This document shows, piece after piece, positions 8,335 to 16,041 of a stretch of DNA of 22,384 nt. The DNA is from an uncultured Bartonella sp. Lineage in GTDB: Bacteria > Pseudomonadota > Alphaproteobacteria > Rhizobiales > Rhizobiaceae. Made by a program: the position numbers and the translations under genes. Below the pieces are notes generated by a model that worked only from the letters and a program-made list of their open reading frames with translations, was not told the DNA's origin and did no database searches. Location of the stretch: contig CAMLON010000024.1 of assembly GCA_946481695.1 (NCBI GenBank), forward strand, positions 1-22,384. Direction: 5' to 3'. How positions within the stretch are numbered: position 1 is the first letter of the stretch; every line of letters begins with the position of its first letter.

Positions 8335-9036
8335 TCAATTTTTAATGTGGCTCCACATGGCTTTTTCGCCGATTTTTGCAAGCAAAGCGTCATGGGCAGC
8401 TTTATCTTCTTCGCTCAAACGGCTTGGCAGTGGCTGAGGGCGAGTTTTCAGAACAATTTTACTCTGATCTTCGTTTTCGTTTGATTGGCTGTCAGCTTTT
8501 CCACCGTCAAATCCGAGAGCACCCTGTTTGCCGCCAATAAGTTCGATATAAACATCGGCGAGAATTTCAGAGTCGAGCAAAGCGCCATGTAGCGTCCGGC
8601 GTGAATTATCAATACCGAAGCGTTTACACAAAGCATCCAGAGAATTCGGCCCCATCGGAAATTTCCGTCGCGCCATCGCCAATGTATCAATAATACGATC
8701 AACACTGATAAGAGGTTTATGAATACGCCCCAATTCCGCATTCAAAAAACCGAGGTCGAAATTCGCATTATGGGCAATCAGTGTCGCGCCTTCGATAAAG
8801 GAAAGAAAATCATCGGCTATTTCTTCAAATTTCGGCTCGTCCTTGAGGCGCTCATTGGTAAGACCGTGGACTGCCACAACCTCGTCAGGAATAATCACAC
8901 CCTGAGGATTGAGATAGACATGAAAAGTTTTATCAGTGAGATAGCGATCAACCATCTCCACACAGCCGATTTCGACAATACGGTCTGTTTCTTTGTGAAG
9001 GCCTGTTGTTTCAGTATCAAAAATAATTTCTCTCAT
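8335..9036 (-). CDS. dnaQ: DNA polymerase III epsilon subunit (proofreading exonuclease)
   Basis: DnaQ is the 3'-5' proofreading exonuclease of the replicative polymerase and binds the alpha subunit DnaE. The protein has 233 aa, normal for alphaproteobacteria. The DEDDh catalytic set is visible: FDTETTGL at 6-13 (Exo I), AHNANFDLGFL near 88-98 (Exo II), and HGALLDSEILADVY near 150 (Exo III, with catalytic His and Asp). The C-terminal third, Ser/Asn/Lys-rich and then charged, is the expected flexible linker and polymerase-binding tail. AGG lies about 7 nt before the ATG. It is on the same strand as coaE but separated by about 350 bp, unlike the tight coaE-dnaQ spacing I expect in relatives. 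Confidence 0.96.
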   Translation of the reverse strand: MREIIFDTETTGLHKETDRIVEIGCVEMVDRYLTDKTFHVYLNPQGVIIPDEVVAVHGLTNERLKDEPKFEEIADDFLSFIEGATLIAHNANFDLGFLNAELGRIHKPLISVDRIIDTLAMARRKFPMGPNSLDALCKRFGIDNSRRTLHGALLDSEILADVYIELIGGKQGALGFDGGKADSQSNENEDQSKIVLKTRPQPLPSRLSEEDKAAHDALLAKIGEKAMWSHIKN

Positions 9037-9387
9037 AAAAACCTGCTCTCACCTACTCTTTAACCTGCCTTGACTTGCATTGCTGTTTTTGCACGAATTG
9101 CACCTTCATAATGGATTATTTCCTATCTTTCTTGCATTTTGAAGACGCAATAAACAACAAATCCCGTTTCCGATGCTGTCGTTTCCTATATTCGCGTGAA
9201 ACCGACCGGAAGGATGAAAATCAAAAAAAATCGACGCAAAAACGTTTTGATGATTCCTACATCCTATCTCTGAAAGAAACTATGGATAATCCGGATATAA
9301 CATCGCCAAAATCTGCGATTAAGTCGTCATTTCAATTTTACAAAAATTGTCACCTGAAAATACCCTTATTTTTTATCGACGGGCAGT
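9037..9387. other. Non-coding gap between coaE and dnaQ
   Basis: About 350 bp with no supported gene. A plus-strand reading frame (ATG at 9111) runs antisense into coaE, is cysteine-rich and resembles nothing I know. No strong terminator or promoter stands out, though dnaQ presumably has its own promoter here. Confidence 0.5.
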
Positions 9388-9975
9388 TTACTTGCCGGTC
9401 AAGCGGGCAATCAGATGTTTTACCTGTTCTCTGGCGTCATCAAGGCTCTTGCCGGTATCAATAACAAAATCGGCACGCCTTCGCTTTTCTTCATCGGTTA
9501 TTTGACGAGACAAGATGCGGTCGAGTTTCTCATCATCCCAGCCGCTGCGGGCAAGCACACGTTGCCGCTGGATTGCAAGCGGAGCCGAAACAACCGCTAT
9601 TTTGTCAACCCGTCCTTCCGGCCCCGTTTCAAATAATAAAGGAATATCGAGAACCACAAGCGGGGCACCCTGATCGCGGTGCTTTTTGACAAAATCTTTT
9701 TCTTTTTTGCGTACCAGAGGGTGAATGAACTTTTCCAAAACGGAAAGCTTTGACGGATCTTTGACAATTGCTTTTGATAATTTTGACCGGTCTATCCGGC
9801 CATCAGTCAGACAATCGGGGAAAATACGGCTTAAATTTTCGATAACCTCTTTACTTTCGTAAAGTTCATGAACAGCCTTGTCGGCATTATAAACAGGAAC
9901 ACCGGCTTCCTCGAAAAAGCCGGCCGTTGTCGTTTTTCCCATGCCTATAGAACCTGTAAGCCCAAGGATAATCAT
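9388..9975 (-). CDS. coaE: Dephospho-CoA kinase
   Basis: CoaE phosphorylates the 3'-hydroxyl of dephospho-CoA with ATP, the last step of coenzyme A synthesis. The protein has 195 aa, the normal length. The P-loop GLTGSIGMGKTT is at 5-16, the ADKAVHELY substrate segment near 31-39, and the LDIPLLFETG block near 108-117. The lid region carries RQRVLARSGWDDEKLDRILSRQ with the expected arginines, and DEEKRRRADFVIDTG closes the family core. The start abuts the aroE stop directly (no gap), so it is translated as part of the ppsR-maf-aroE-coaE run. Confidence 0.96.
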   Translation of the reverse strand: MIILGLTGSIGMGKTTTAGFFEEAGVPVYNADKAVHELYESKEVIENLSRIFPDCLTDGRIDRSKLSKAIVKDPSKLSVLEKFIHPLVRKKEKDFVKKHRDQGAPLVVLDIPLLFETGPEGRVDKIAVVSAPLAIQRQRVLARSGWDDEKLDRILSRQITDEEKRRRADFVIDTGKSLDDAREQVKHLIARLTGK

Positions 9976-10833
9976 TTATTCGCCCATTTTACCCAGAATT
10001 TCTTGTCGTAATTCATCGTCCACAACAGGTCTTATTCCAAACCAACGTTCAAACCCCGGTACAGCCTGATGAAGCAACATTCCGATTCCATCGACATAAT
10101 TGAGGTTCTTGGCTTTGGCTTCCAATAGAATTGGCGTCATCAAAGGGGTATAAACAATATCTGTCACCAGAACAGACGGCTTTGCCTGATCGAGATGGAT
10201 AAACGGTTTGCTATCTTTTTCGATAAGGTTATTTGTCATCCCCAAAGATGTCGTATTGACGATTAAATCCGCCAGAGGAACGAGATCATCTATTTCGCTC
10301 CAATTGCGTGCTTTTACCTGATTGCCAAAATAACCGGCAAGCTTTTCGGCACGTGTTCTCGTCCGGTTTACAAGATAAATATTGTCAAAACCGCGTTGTT
10401 CGAGTGTATAGATAACTGCCCGCGCTGCCCCTCCGGCACCAATAACAAGTGCCGCATTTCCACCCCAACCGGGGGCAAAATCGTCAAGATTGGCTTTAAA
10501 GCCATAGCCATCGGTATTGCTTGCACAAAGTATGTTATTCTCGAACCATAATGTATTGGCAGCACCTATCCTTAATGCAGCCTCGTCTTTTTTTTCGGCA
10601 AGGCGGAAGGCTTCTTCCTTATGGGGCAGCGTAACATTGCCGCCGCAAAAACCTTTTTTTTGCAGCGAATTGATAAATGTTTCAAAATTTTCCGGTGTTA
10701 CCTCGACCGCATCATAAGTTCCGGCCAACTTATATTTTTTGAGCCAAAAACGATGGATTTGCGGTGAAAGGGAATGCCCGACCGGATAGCCGGTTACAAA
10801 AGCATGGGGAATTTCTGTCGTTATATGTGTCAT
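9976..10833 (-). CDS. aroE: Shikimate dehydrogenase (NADP+)
   Basis: AroE reduces 3-dehydroshikimate to shikimate with NADPH in aromatic amino-acid synthesis. The protein has 285 aa. The shikimate-binding GHSLSPQIH segment lies at 19-27, GGNVTLPHKE at 64-73 with catalytic Lys72, and NTDGYGF (Asp108) at 106-112. The NADP Rossmann loop VIGAGGAARAV is at 130-140, with NRTRTRAEKLA giving the NADP-selective arginines. The C-terminal DGIGMLLHQAVPGFERWFG is intact. It lies 1 nt downstream of the maf stop and abuts coaE, so the three are almost certainly co-transcribed. Confidence 0.97.
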   Translation of the reverse strand: MTHITTEIPHAFVTGYPVGHSLSPQIHRFWLKKYKLAGTYDAVEVTPENFETFINSLQKKGFCGGNVTLPHKEEAFRLAEKKDEAALRIGAANTLWFENNILCASNTDGYGFKANLDDFAPGWGGNAALVIGAGGAARAVIYTLEQRGFDNIYLVNRTRTRAEKLAGYFGNQVKARNWSEIDDLVPLADLIVNTTSLGMTNNLIEKDSKPFIHLDQAKPSVLVTDIVYTPLMTPILLEAKAKNLNYVDGIGMLLHQAVPGFERWFGIRPVVDDELRQEILGKMGE

Positions 10834-10834
10834 C

Positions 10835-11431
10835 TTATTGAATGATGATTCCTGTCTCGCGTAATTTCTGCAACAATAATAAGAGAGGTAAACCGATAAT
10901 GGTAAAATAATCTCCTTCTATTTTATCAAATAGCTGGATACCCAAGCCTTCAACCTGATAGGCACCGACACTTGATTGAACATTTTCTCCTGCTTTATCA
11001 ATATAATAATCTATAAATTCGGGCGATAATGAACGGACAGCCATTTTCGCAGTCGAAAGCCCGACCCAATCGGCTTTACCGGCTTTTGCCAAAGCGATGC
11101 CGCTATGAAGATAATGTGTTTTTCCCGATAAAGCGACGAGGCGCTGGCGCACGCCCTCAAGATTTGAAACTTTGTGGAGTGCTTTTCCTTCAAGATCGAG
11201 TGTTTGATCGCATCCGATAACAAGCGCATCGGGAAACCGGCCGGAAACATCTTCAGCCTTTTTTATTGCCAATTCTTTGGCAAGCTCTTGAGGCGTGATT
11301 TTCTTTAAAGCTATTTCGAGTTCACGTTCATCTAGTTTTGCTCCTTCAACACCGAATTCGAGACCGGCATTTTCCAGAATCGATTTTCGGAACGGGCTTA
11401 ATGATGCGAGAATGAGCGGTTTATGTGGCAT
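10835..11431 (-). CDS. maf: Maf family nucleotide pyrophosphatase
   Basis: Maf proteins hydrolyse modified or canonical nucleoside triphosphates (house-cleaning pyrophosphatases). Started at the ATG 11431 (MPHKPLILASLSPFRKSIL) the protein has 198 aa, the usual length. A TTG at 11449 would add six residues. The ASLSPFRK signature is at 9-16, and the KLDERE block and IGCDQTLDLEGK with the catalytic Asp follow. The family branch (dTTP/UTP versus m7GTP) cannot be fixed by eye. The usual S-x-S-P-R-R reads S-L-S-P-F-R, a conservative variant seen in alphaproteobacterial Maf proteins. It starts 21 nt after ppsR. Confidence 0.93.
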   Translation of the reverse strand: MPHKPLILASLSPFRKSILENAGLEFGVEGAKLDERELEIALKKITPQELAKELAIKKAEDVSGRFPDALVIGCDQTLDLEGKALHKVSNLEGVRQRLVALSGKTHYLHSGIALAKAGKADWVGLSTAKMAVRSLSPEFIDYYIDKAGENVQSSVGAYQVEGLGIQLFDKIEGDYFTIIGLPLLLLLQKLRETGIIIQ

Positions 11432-11452
11432 AATTTTTCTTTTTATCAATAT

Positions 11453-12274
11453 TCAGATCTGATGATCGCGCAGGTAAAGTTCGAGAATTGCAGTTGCTGT
11501 TTCCTCGATAGAACGGCGTGAAACATCGATAATAGGCCAATTGTTGCGCATGCAAATCTGTTTTGCATTATTGAGTTCCTGCGCGATGCTTGCCCTGTCG
11601 ATATAGCTTTCAGTGGTGAGACCTCCACCGATATTGCGACTTTGCCGCACCTGACTTATCCGGTCGGCAGAAGCAATAAGACCGACAATCAATGGTTTTT
11701 TTGATAGAAAAATTTGATTCGGTGGTTCAACACCCGGAACCAGCGGGACATTCGCTGTCTTTATACCGCGATTGGCAAGATAAATACTTGTCGGCGTTTT
11801 TGATGTTCGTGAAATCCCAACGAGAATCACATCGGCATTTTGTAATCCGTCCGGCAATTGCCCATCATCATGTTCCATTGTGTAATCGAGTGCCTCGATG
11901 CGCTTGAAATAATTTGCATTAAGCTCGTGCTGGGCACTGGCACGCCTATTTGCCGGCAACCGCAAATATGAATGGAATGCTTTGAAAACCGGATCGAGAA
12001 CAGAAACGGATGGAACACCCATTTTTTCACATGTTGAATGCAGTAAATGCGCCATTTTTTCGTCGACAATTGTGTAAAGCACAATTCCAGGTTCCCGATT
12101 GATTTGGCCGATCACTTCCTGCAACTGGGCTTCGTTGCGGATAAGTGGATAAACATGTTCGATAGCGTTTGCTTCCACATATTGGGAGGCGACTGCACGC
12201 CCTGCCGAGAGGAGAGTCTCTCCGGTCGCATCAGAAATCATATATAAATGAAAGTCCAATTTTTCTTTTGTCAC
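11453..12274 (-). CDS. ppsR: Pyruvate,water dikinase / PPDK regulatory protein (DUF299, RP001 family)
   Basis: A bifunctional kinase/phosphorylase family that switches PEP synthase or pyruvate,phosphate dikinase on and off. From the GTG at 12274 the protein has 273 aa, the family's usual size, and begins [20 protein letters not shown]. The upstream ATGs (12319, 12355, 12379) would add up to 35 residues that look unlike the family and would run through an exact DnaA box, so I prefer the GTG; a second GTG at 12283 is possible. [13 protein letters not shown] opens the domain and the P-loop-like [16 protein letters not shown] lies near 150. In Caulobacter the origin lies between this family (RP001) and hemE, as here. 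Confidence 0.92.
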   Translation of the reverse strand: MTKEKLDFHLYMISDATGETLLSAGRAVASQYVEANAIEHVYPLIRNEAQLQEVIGQINREPGIVLYTIVDEKMAHLLHSTCEKMGVPSVSVLDPVFKAFHSYLRLPANRRASAQHELNANYFKRIEALDYTMEHDDGQLPDGLQNADVILVGISRTSKTPTSIYLANRGIKTANVPLVPGVEPPNQIFLSKKPLIVGLIASADRISQVRQSRNIGGGLTTESYIDRASIAQELNNAKQICMRNNWPIIDVSRRSIEETATAILELYLRDHQI

Positions 12275-12340
12275 AGGATTCACAGGCCCTTGTTGAAAGA
12301 TGTGCAAAGAAACAAGCATTTTGTGCACACCAAAAAAATG

Positions 12341-12349
12341 TGAGGATAA
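12341..12349 (-). promoter_or_regulatory. DnaA box, one mismatch
   Basis: TGAGGATAA, the reverse of TTATCCTCA, differs from TTATCCACA at one base. It lies 10 nt from the exact box at 12360. Confidence 0.4.
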
Positions 12350-12359
12350 CTCCATGATG

Positions 12360-12368
12360 TTATACACA
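12360..12368 (+). promoter_or_regulatory. DnaA box
   Basis: TTATACACA matches the TTATNCACA consensus exactly. It lies upstream of the preferred ppsR start. Confidence 0.7.
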
Positions 12369-12570
12369 AGCCAATGCATTGTGGGAAATTCAAATTCACG
12401 CTTTTGGATTATGGGGAAAACCCTGTTTCGTTAAAAATTTATAGCACCCTTTATAACCAATCGTAAAACAAAGAACCTGCTTGATTTTATATATCATTTT
12501 GCAATTTATCGGTTAAATAGAGAGGCTCTGAAAAAAGCCGCTTTGTAATTTTTTAAAATTCCGCCAAATC

Positions 12571-12579
12571 TGTGGATAA
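12571..12579 (-). promoter_or_regulatory. DnaA box, perfect consensus
   Basis: TGTGGATAA is the exact reverse complement of TTATCCACA, the strongest DnaA site. It lies 7 bp from the CtrA box at 12587. Confidence 0.8.
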
Positions 12580-12586
12580 AATAAGG

Positions 12587-12601
12587 TTAATAAATAATTA
12601 A
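12587..12601. promoter_or_regulatory. CtrA binding site, TTAA-N7-TTAA
   Basis: TTAATAAATAATTAA fits the CtrA consensus TTAA-N7-TTAA exactly. In Caulobacter, CtrA bound at the origin blocks initiation. Its place between a perfect DnaA box and a GANTC cluster supports a real site; AT richness makes chance matches possible. Confidence 0.6.
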
Positions 12602-12612
12602 CAGAAAACACA

Positions 12613-12639
12613 GACTCTAAGAATCAGAATCCCAGATTC
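12613..12639. promoter_or_regulatory. Cluster of four GANTC (CcrM) methylation sites
   Basis: GACTC at 12613, GAATC at 12621, GAATC at 12627 and GATTC at 12635, spaced 8, 6 and 8 bp. GANTC is the target of the alphaproteobacterial cell-cycle methyltransferase CcrM and is expected about once per 256 bp. Confidence 0.65.
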
Positions 12640-12688
12640 AAAATAATTTCTTTATTGAAACCCACTTATGGAAAAGCCAACATAAGCC

Positions 12689-13714
12689 ATGACAAAAAAA
12701 CTTATTGAAGTCTTAAGTGGTAAAACACTTTCTCCGCCACCTGTCTGGTTGATGAGACAAGCCGGACGGTTTTTACCCGAATATCGTGAGGTGAGGAAAC
12801 AAGCAGGAAGCTTTCTTGATCTTTGCTACAATCCTCGCCTTGCTTTTGAAGTCACGATGCAACCGATCAGACGATTCGGTTTTGATGCAGCAATCCTGTT
12901 TTCGGATATACTCGTTGTTCCTCATGCTTTGGGGAGAAACCTACGTTTTGAAGAAAAGAAGGGACCGATTCTTGATCCACTATCGGTCAATGAAATTGAA
13001 AATTTGAATGTCGAAAAGGCTCAGGAAAGACTGGCTCCAAGTTTTGAAACTTTATCTCTTCTCAAAACCGCTTTAGCTCACGATACAACGCTGATCGGAT
13101 TTTGTGGCGCCCCCTGGACAGTGGCAACCTATATGATCGCCGGACATGGCACTCCGGATCAGGCTCCCGCCAGATTGTTCGGTTTCACTCACCCTGAAGC
13201 AATGAAAACTCTTCTCGAAATTCTTGCCGACGTTTCAGCCGATTATCTTGTCAATCAGGTCAAATCCGGAGCCGAAGTTTTACAGATTTTTGATTCCTGG
13301 GCAGGCGTTCTTGATGAACAGAGTTTTGATGAATACGTCATTTATCCGATCAAGCGGATGGTTCAACGTATCAGAAAAGTTTTTCCCGAAGTTCCGATAA
13401 TCGGTTTTCCGAAGGGTGCCGGCGCGCTTTACGAAAATTTTGCCCGAAAAACAGGGGTAACCGCTATCGGACTTGATTGGTCTGTTCCGCTTTCCTTTGC
13501 CAAAAAATTGCAACAGATAACGCCGGTTCAGGGAAATCTCGATCCTTTGCGGCTGGTTTCGGGTGGCACTGCTCTGGAAACAGGAATAAATCATATTTTC
13601 GAGAACCTTGGACATGGGCCGTTGGTTTTTAATCTGGGACATGGAATAACACCACAAACGCCTATCGAAAATGTTGAAAGACTGGTCAAACTGGTGAGGA
13701 ATTTTAACAAATGA
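12689..13714 (+). CDS. hemE: Uroporphyrinogen decarboxylase
   Basis: HemE removes four carboxyl groups from uroporphyrinogen III to give coproporphyrinogen III in haem synthesis. The protein has 341 aa, normal length. The invariant [17 protein letters not shown] is at 17-33, with substrate-binding Arg23 and Arg27. [12 protein letters not shown] at 71-82 carries catalytic Asp73. [16 protein letters not shown] near 138 has the conserved tyrosine, and [12 protein letters not shown] near the C-terminus has the active-site His. The ATG follows the predicted origin directly and starts the rightward gene run. It overlaps hemJ by four bases (ATGA), so the two haem genes are translationally coupled. 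Confidence 0.97.
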   Translation: MTKKLIEVLSGKTLSPPPVWLMRQAGRFLPEYREVRKQAGSFLDLCYNPRLAFEVTMQPIRRFGFDAAILFSDILVVPHALGRNLRFEEKKGPILDPLSVNEIENLNVEKAQERLAPSFETLSLLKTALAHDTTLIGFCGAPWTVATYMIAGHGTPDQAPARLFGFTHPEAMKTLLEILADVSADYLVNQVKSGAEVLQIFDSWAGVLDEQSFDEYVIYPIKRMVQRIRKVFPEVPIIGFPKGAGALYENFARKTGVTAIGLDWSVPLSFAKKLQQITPVQGNLDPLRLVSGGTALETGINHIFENLGHGPLVFNLGHGITPQTPIENVERLVKLVRNFNK

Positions 13715-14256
13715 CAAATTCTAAAACGCATATGACAACGGGGACAATCTGGCTTCGCGCCATCGTTTCACTCTTGATTGTCGTGGTTGTTTTATGGGGG
13801 TTGTTTCACGTGAATCCTGATGAATATCCGGATTCGACTTTATGGATCAAATCTTTTCATGTGATTGCCATCATCTGCTGGATGGCGGGAATGTTTTATT
13901 TACCACGTTTGTTTGTCTACCATTGTCAGGCCGAAATCGGCTCGAAACAATCCGAGACGTTCAAAATAATGGAAAGACGGTTGTTGCGGGCAATTATCAA
14001 TCCCGCGATGATTGCGTCTTGGGTAACAGGCTTATGGATGGCCTGGAAAGTTTATGAGTTTCAAGGCGGTTGGCTTCATCTCAAACTTCTTGCTGTCGTT
14101 ATTTTATCGGGCTATCACGGGTTGTTATCACGTGGGGTTCGCCATTTTGCCGAAGATAGAAACAATTTTTCTGAAAAAACCTGGCGCATTTTGAATGAAG
14201 TTCCCACTGTTTTGATGATTATTGCTGTGATTGCTGTGATTGTGAAACCGTTTTGA
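13711..14256 (+). CDS. hemJ: Protoporphyrinogen IX oxidase HemJ
   Basis: HemJ oxidises protoporphyrinogen IX to protoporphyrin IX in the inner membrane and replaces HemY/HemG in most alphaproteobacteria. The protein has 181 aa. Four or five transmembrane helices are visible (about 13-32, 44-63, 86-106, 113-131, 160-180). The characteristic [24 protein letters not shown] block (about 48-71) carries conserved histidines. [22 protein letters not shown] and [16 protein letters not shown] give the remaining family blocks. The start overlaps the hemE stop by four bases. A two-mismatch parS-like sequence occurs inside at 13802-13817. Confidence 0.94.
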   Translation: MTNSKTHMTTGTIWLRAIVSLLIVVVVLWGLFHVNPDEYPDSTLWIKSFHVIAIICWMAGMFYLPRLFVYHCQAEIGSKQSETFKIMERRLLRAIINPAMIASWVTGLWMAWKVYEFQGGWLHLKLLAVVILSGYHGLLSRGVRHFAEDRNNFSEKTWRILNEVPTVLMIIAVIAVIVKPF

Positions 14257-14388
14257 ATGAAATTTTCTTGATTTCTTCAGACAAGGGCATTAGATGGAGC
14301 TACCCTCCTTTTTTATTTTCCATAGTTTCTGAACAAGATACTTTTCAAAGGAAAATAATATTTCCACGATTATAAGAGTTTATATTGG

Positions 14389-15663
14389 ATGCAGAATATT
14401 CAACAGATGAAACTACAAGAGCTGAAAAGTAAAACTCCGGTTGAACTTGTCGCTTTTGCCGAAACGCTTGAGGTAGAAAACGCTTCGTTAATGCGTAAAC
14501 AGGAACTGATGTTCGCCATTTTGAAGAAACTTGCCCTTCAGGATGTTGAAATTATCGGTGAAGGTGTTCTGGAAGTTTTGCTCGACGGTTTCGGGTTTTT
14601 ACGCTCGGCCGATGCCAATTATCTTCCGGGTCCTGATGATATTTATCTTTCCCCTTCGCAAATCAGGCGGTTTTCATTAAAAACCGGCGACACTGTTGAA
14701 GGACCAATACGCAGCCCCAAAGAAGGCGAGCGTTATTTTGCTCTGTTAAAAATCAATACGATCAATTTTGAAGATCCGGAAAAAATCCGCCATAAAATCC
14801 ATTTTGACAATTTGACACCTCTTTATCCGAACGAGAGGTTGAAAATGGAATTGAATGACCCGACAAACAAGGATATGTCGGCAAGGGTAATTGATCTTAT
14901 CTCGCCTTTGGGTAAAGGGCAGCGTGCACTGATTGTTGCACCGCCAAGAACCGGTAAAACAGTTCTTTTGCAAAACATTGCCCATTCAATTACAGCCAAT
15001 CATCCGGAATGTTTTCTGATTGTGTTGCTCATTGATGAACGTCCGGAAGAAGTGACCGATATGCAACGTTCGGTCAAAGGCGAAGTTGTTTCTTCAACAT
15101 TTGACGAACCCGCATCCCGTCACGTTCAGGTTGCCGAGATGGTCATTGAAAAAGCAAAGCGCCTTGTTGAACAAGGGCGCGATGTGGTCATTCTCCTTGA
15201 TTCGATCACCCGGCTTGGTCGTGCCTATAATACGGTTGTTCCTTCATCAGGAAAGGTCTTGACCGGTGGTGTCGATGCTAACGCTTTGCAACGCCCCAAG
15301 CGCTTTTTTGGTGCAGCCCGCAATATCGAAGAAGGCGGTTCGCTCACGATTATTGCTACGGCTTTGATAGATACCGGAAGCCGTATGGATGAAGTTATTT
15401 TTGAAGAATTCAAGGGAACCGGTAACTCGGAAATCGTGCTTGACCGGAAAGTAGCCGATAAGCGAATTTTCCCGGCAATGGATATTTTGAAATCCGGAAC
15501 CCGCAAGGAAGATTTGTTGGTTTCCCGTCAGGATCTGCAAAAAATATTTGTTTTGCGTCGTATTCTCGCTCCAATGGGCACAACCGATGCAATCGAATTT
15601 TTGATCGATAAATTGAAGCAGACAAAAACCAATGCGGAATTTTTCGATTCGATGAATACCTGA
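14389..15663 (+). CDS. rho: Transcription termination factor Rho
   Basis: Rho is a hexameric RNA-DNA helicase that ends transcription at C-rich, untranslated RNA. The protein has 424 aa, normal length. An N-terminal helical domain ([17 protein letters not shown]) precedes the cold-shock-like primary RNA-binding domain (about 55-125, [15 protein letters not shown]). The ATPase follows, with Walker [12 protein letters not shown] near 184-194, the catalytic block [13 protein letters not shown] and [13 protein letters not shown] near 268. The Q- and R-loop region [23 protein letters not shown] is intact. A second ATG at 14407 is also possible (MKLQELKSK). A 15-bp degenerate repeat begins at its last codons, and a terminator lies 170 bp downstream. 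Confidence 0.97.
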   Translation: MQNIQQMKLQELKSKTPVELVAFAETLEVENASLMRKQELMFAILKKLALQDVEIIGEGVLEVLLDGFGFLRSADANYLPGPDDIYLSPSQIRRFSLKTGDTVEGPIRSPKEGERYFALLKINTINFEDPEKIRHKIHFDNLTPLYPNERLKMELNDPTNKDMSARVIDLISPLGKGQRALIVAPPRTGKTVLLQNIAHSITANHPECFLIVLLIDERPEEVTDMQRSVKGEVVSSTFDEPASRHVQVAEMVIEKAKRLVEQGRDVVILLDSITRLGRAYNTVVPSSGKVLTGGVDANALQRPKRFFGAARNIEEGGSLTIIATALIDTGSRMDEVIFEEFKGTGNSEIVLDRKVADKRIFPAMDILKSGTRKEDLLVSRQDLQKIFVLRRILAPMGTTDAIEFLIDKLKQTKTNAEFFDSMNT

Positions 15664-15758
15664 TTTGGTAATACCTGACTTGGGAATACCTGACTTGGGA
15701 ATACCTAATTCGGAAATAGCAAATTTGAAAACACCTGATCCGGTGATACTTGATCGGC
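15655..15758 (+). repeat. Degenerate 15-bp tandem repeat, seven units, starting at the rho stop
   Basis: Units begin at 15655, 15670, 15685, 15700, 15715, 15730 and 15745 with strict 15-bp phase. The consensus is AATACCTGACTTGGG. Units 2 and 3 are identical and the outer units drift. Unit 1 covers the last two codons and stop of rho (AAT ACC TGA). The reverse strand reads as repeated YSQVR-like pentapeptides, which is an effect of the period and not evidence for a protein. Confidence 0.85.
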
Positions 15759-15767
15759 AACTTTACA

Positions 15768-15786
15768 CTCCGGATAATATCCGGAG
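15768..15786. other. Perfect hairpin after the rho repeat
   Basis: CTCCGGATAATATCCGGAG is a perfect palindrome with a 7-bp stem and 5-nt loop. No T-run follows, so it is more likely an RNA 3'-end stabiliser or protein site than a terminator. Confidence 0.5.
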
Positions 15787-15832
15787 ATAATGTCTGACAG
15801 ATGTTTTTTAAAAAATAGACCTAACAGTTTTT

Positions 15833-15863
15833 CCGTCCGGAATTTTTTTTCGGACGGTTTTTT
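15833..15863 (+). terminator. Rho-independent terminator downstream of rho
   Basis: CCGTCCG (15833-15839) pairs with CGGACGG (15851-15857), followed by T6. The loop is GAATTTTTTTT. The rest of the gap to mnmE (15864-16041) shows no gene. Confidence 0.85.
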
Positions 15864-16041
15864 ATTTTTGATTTGGCCAAACAACGGCGTCAAGCGAAGC
15901 TCGAAGGAGTTTTGCTAAAAAATGAATGGTCTCTTCTGTTTCAAATGGCTTATAGAACATTTGTTGAATTGTTGAACTTTTGTCCGTTCAAAATGAAGCG
16001 GGCGAGATTGTAAAGCACATTCCGCAACGAGGATAATGACT

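Larger units (their letters stand above)
12275..12688. other. Predicted chromosomal replication origin (oriC)
   Basis: A 414-bp non-coding gap between divergent ppsR and hemE, the position of the Caulobacter origin. It contains two exact DnaA boxes (12360-12368 and 12571-12579), one box with a single mismatch (12341-12349), an AT-rich stretch (about 12425-12600), a perfect CtrA box (12587-12601) and four GANTC sites (12613-12639). Genes on each side point away from it. Synteny and motifs agree; function is inferred. Confidence 0.8.

Noticed and set aside
9111..9464. Plus-strand reading frame in the coaE-dnaQ gap
   Set aside because: It runs antisense into coaE, has no recognisable family features and its composition looks random.
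13802..13817. parS-like TGTTTCACGTGAATCC inside hemJ
   Set aside because: Two mismatches in the last half-site; it may be a weak site, but it fits coding sequence and is less convincing than the other four.
14293..14315. GGAG/CTCC stem with T6 after hemJ as a terminator
   Set aside because: The stem is only 4 bp, too weak to call.
15410..15760. Minus-strand frame with repeated YSQVR pentapeptides
   Set aside because: The repeats come from the 15-bp DNA period, and the rest is antisense to rho.
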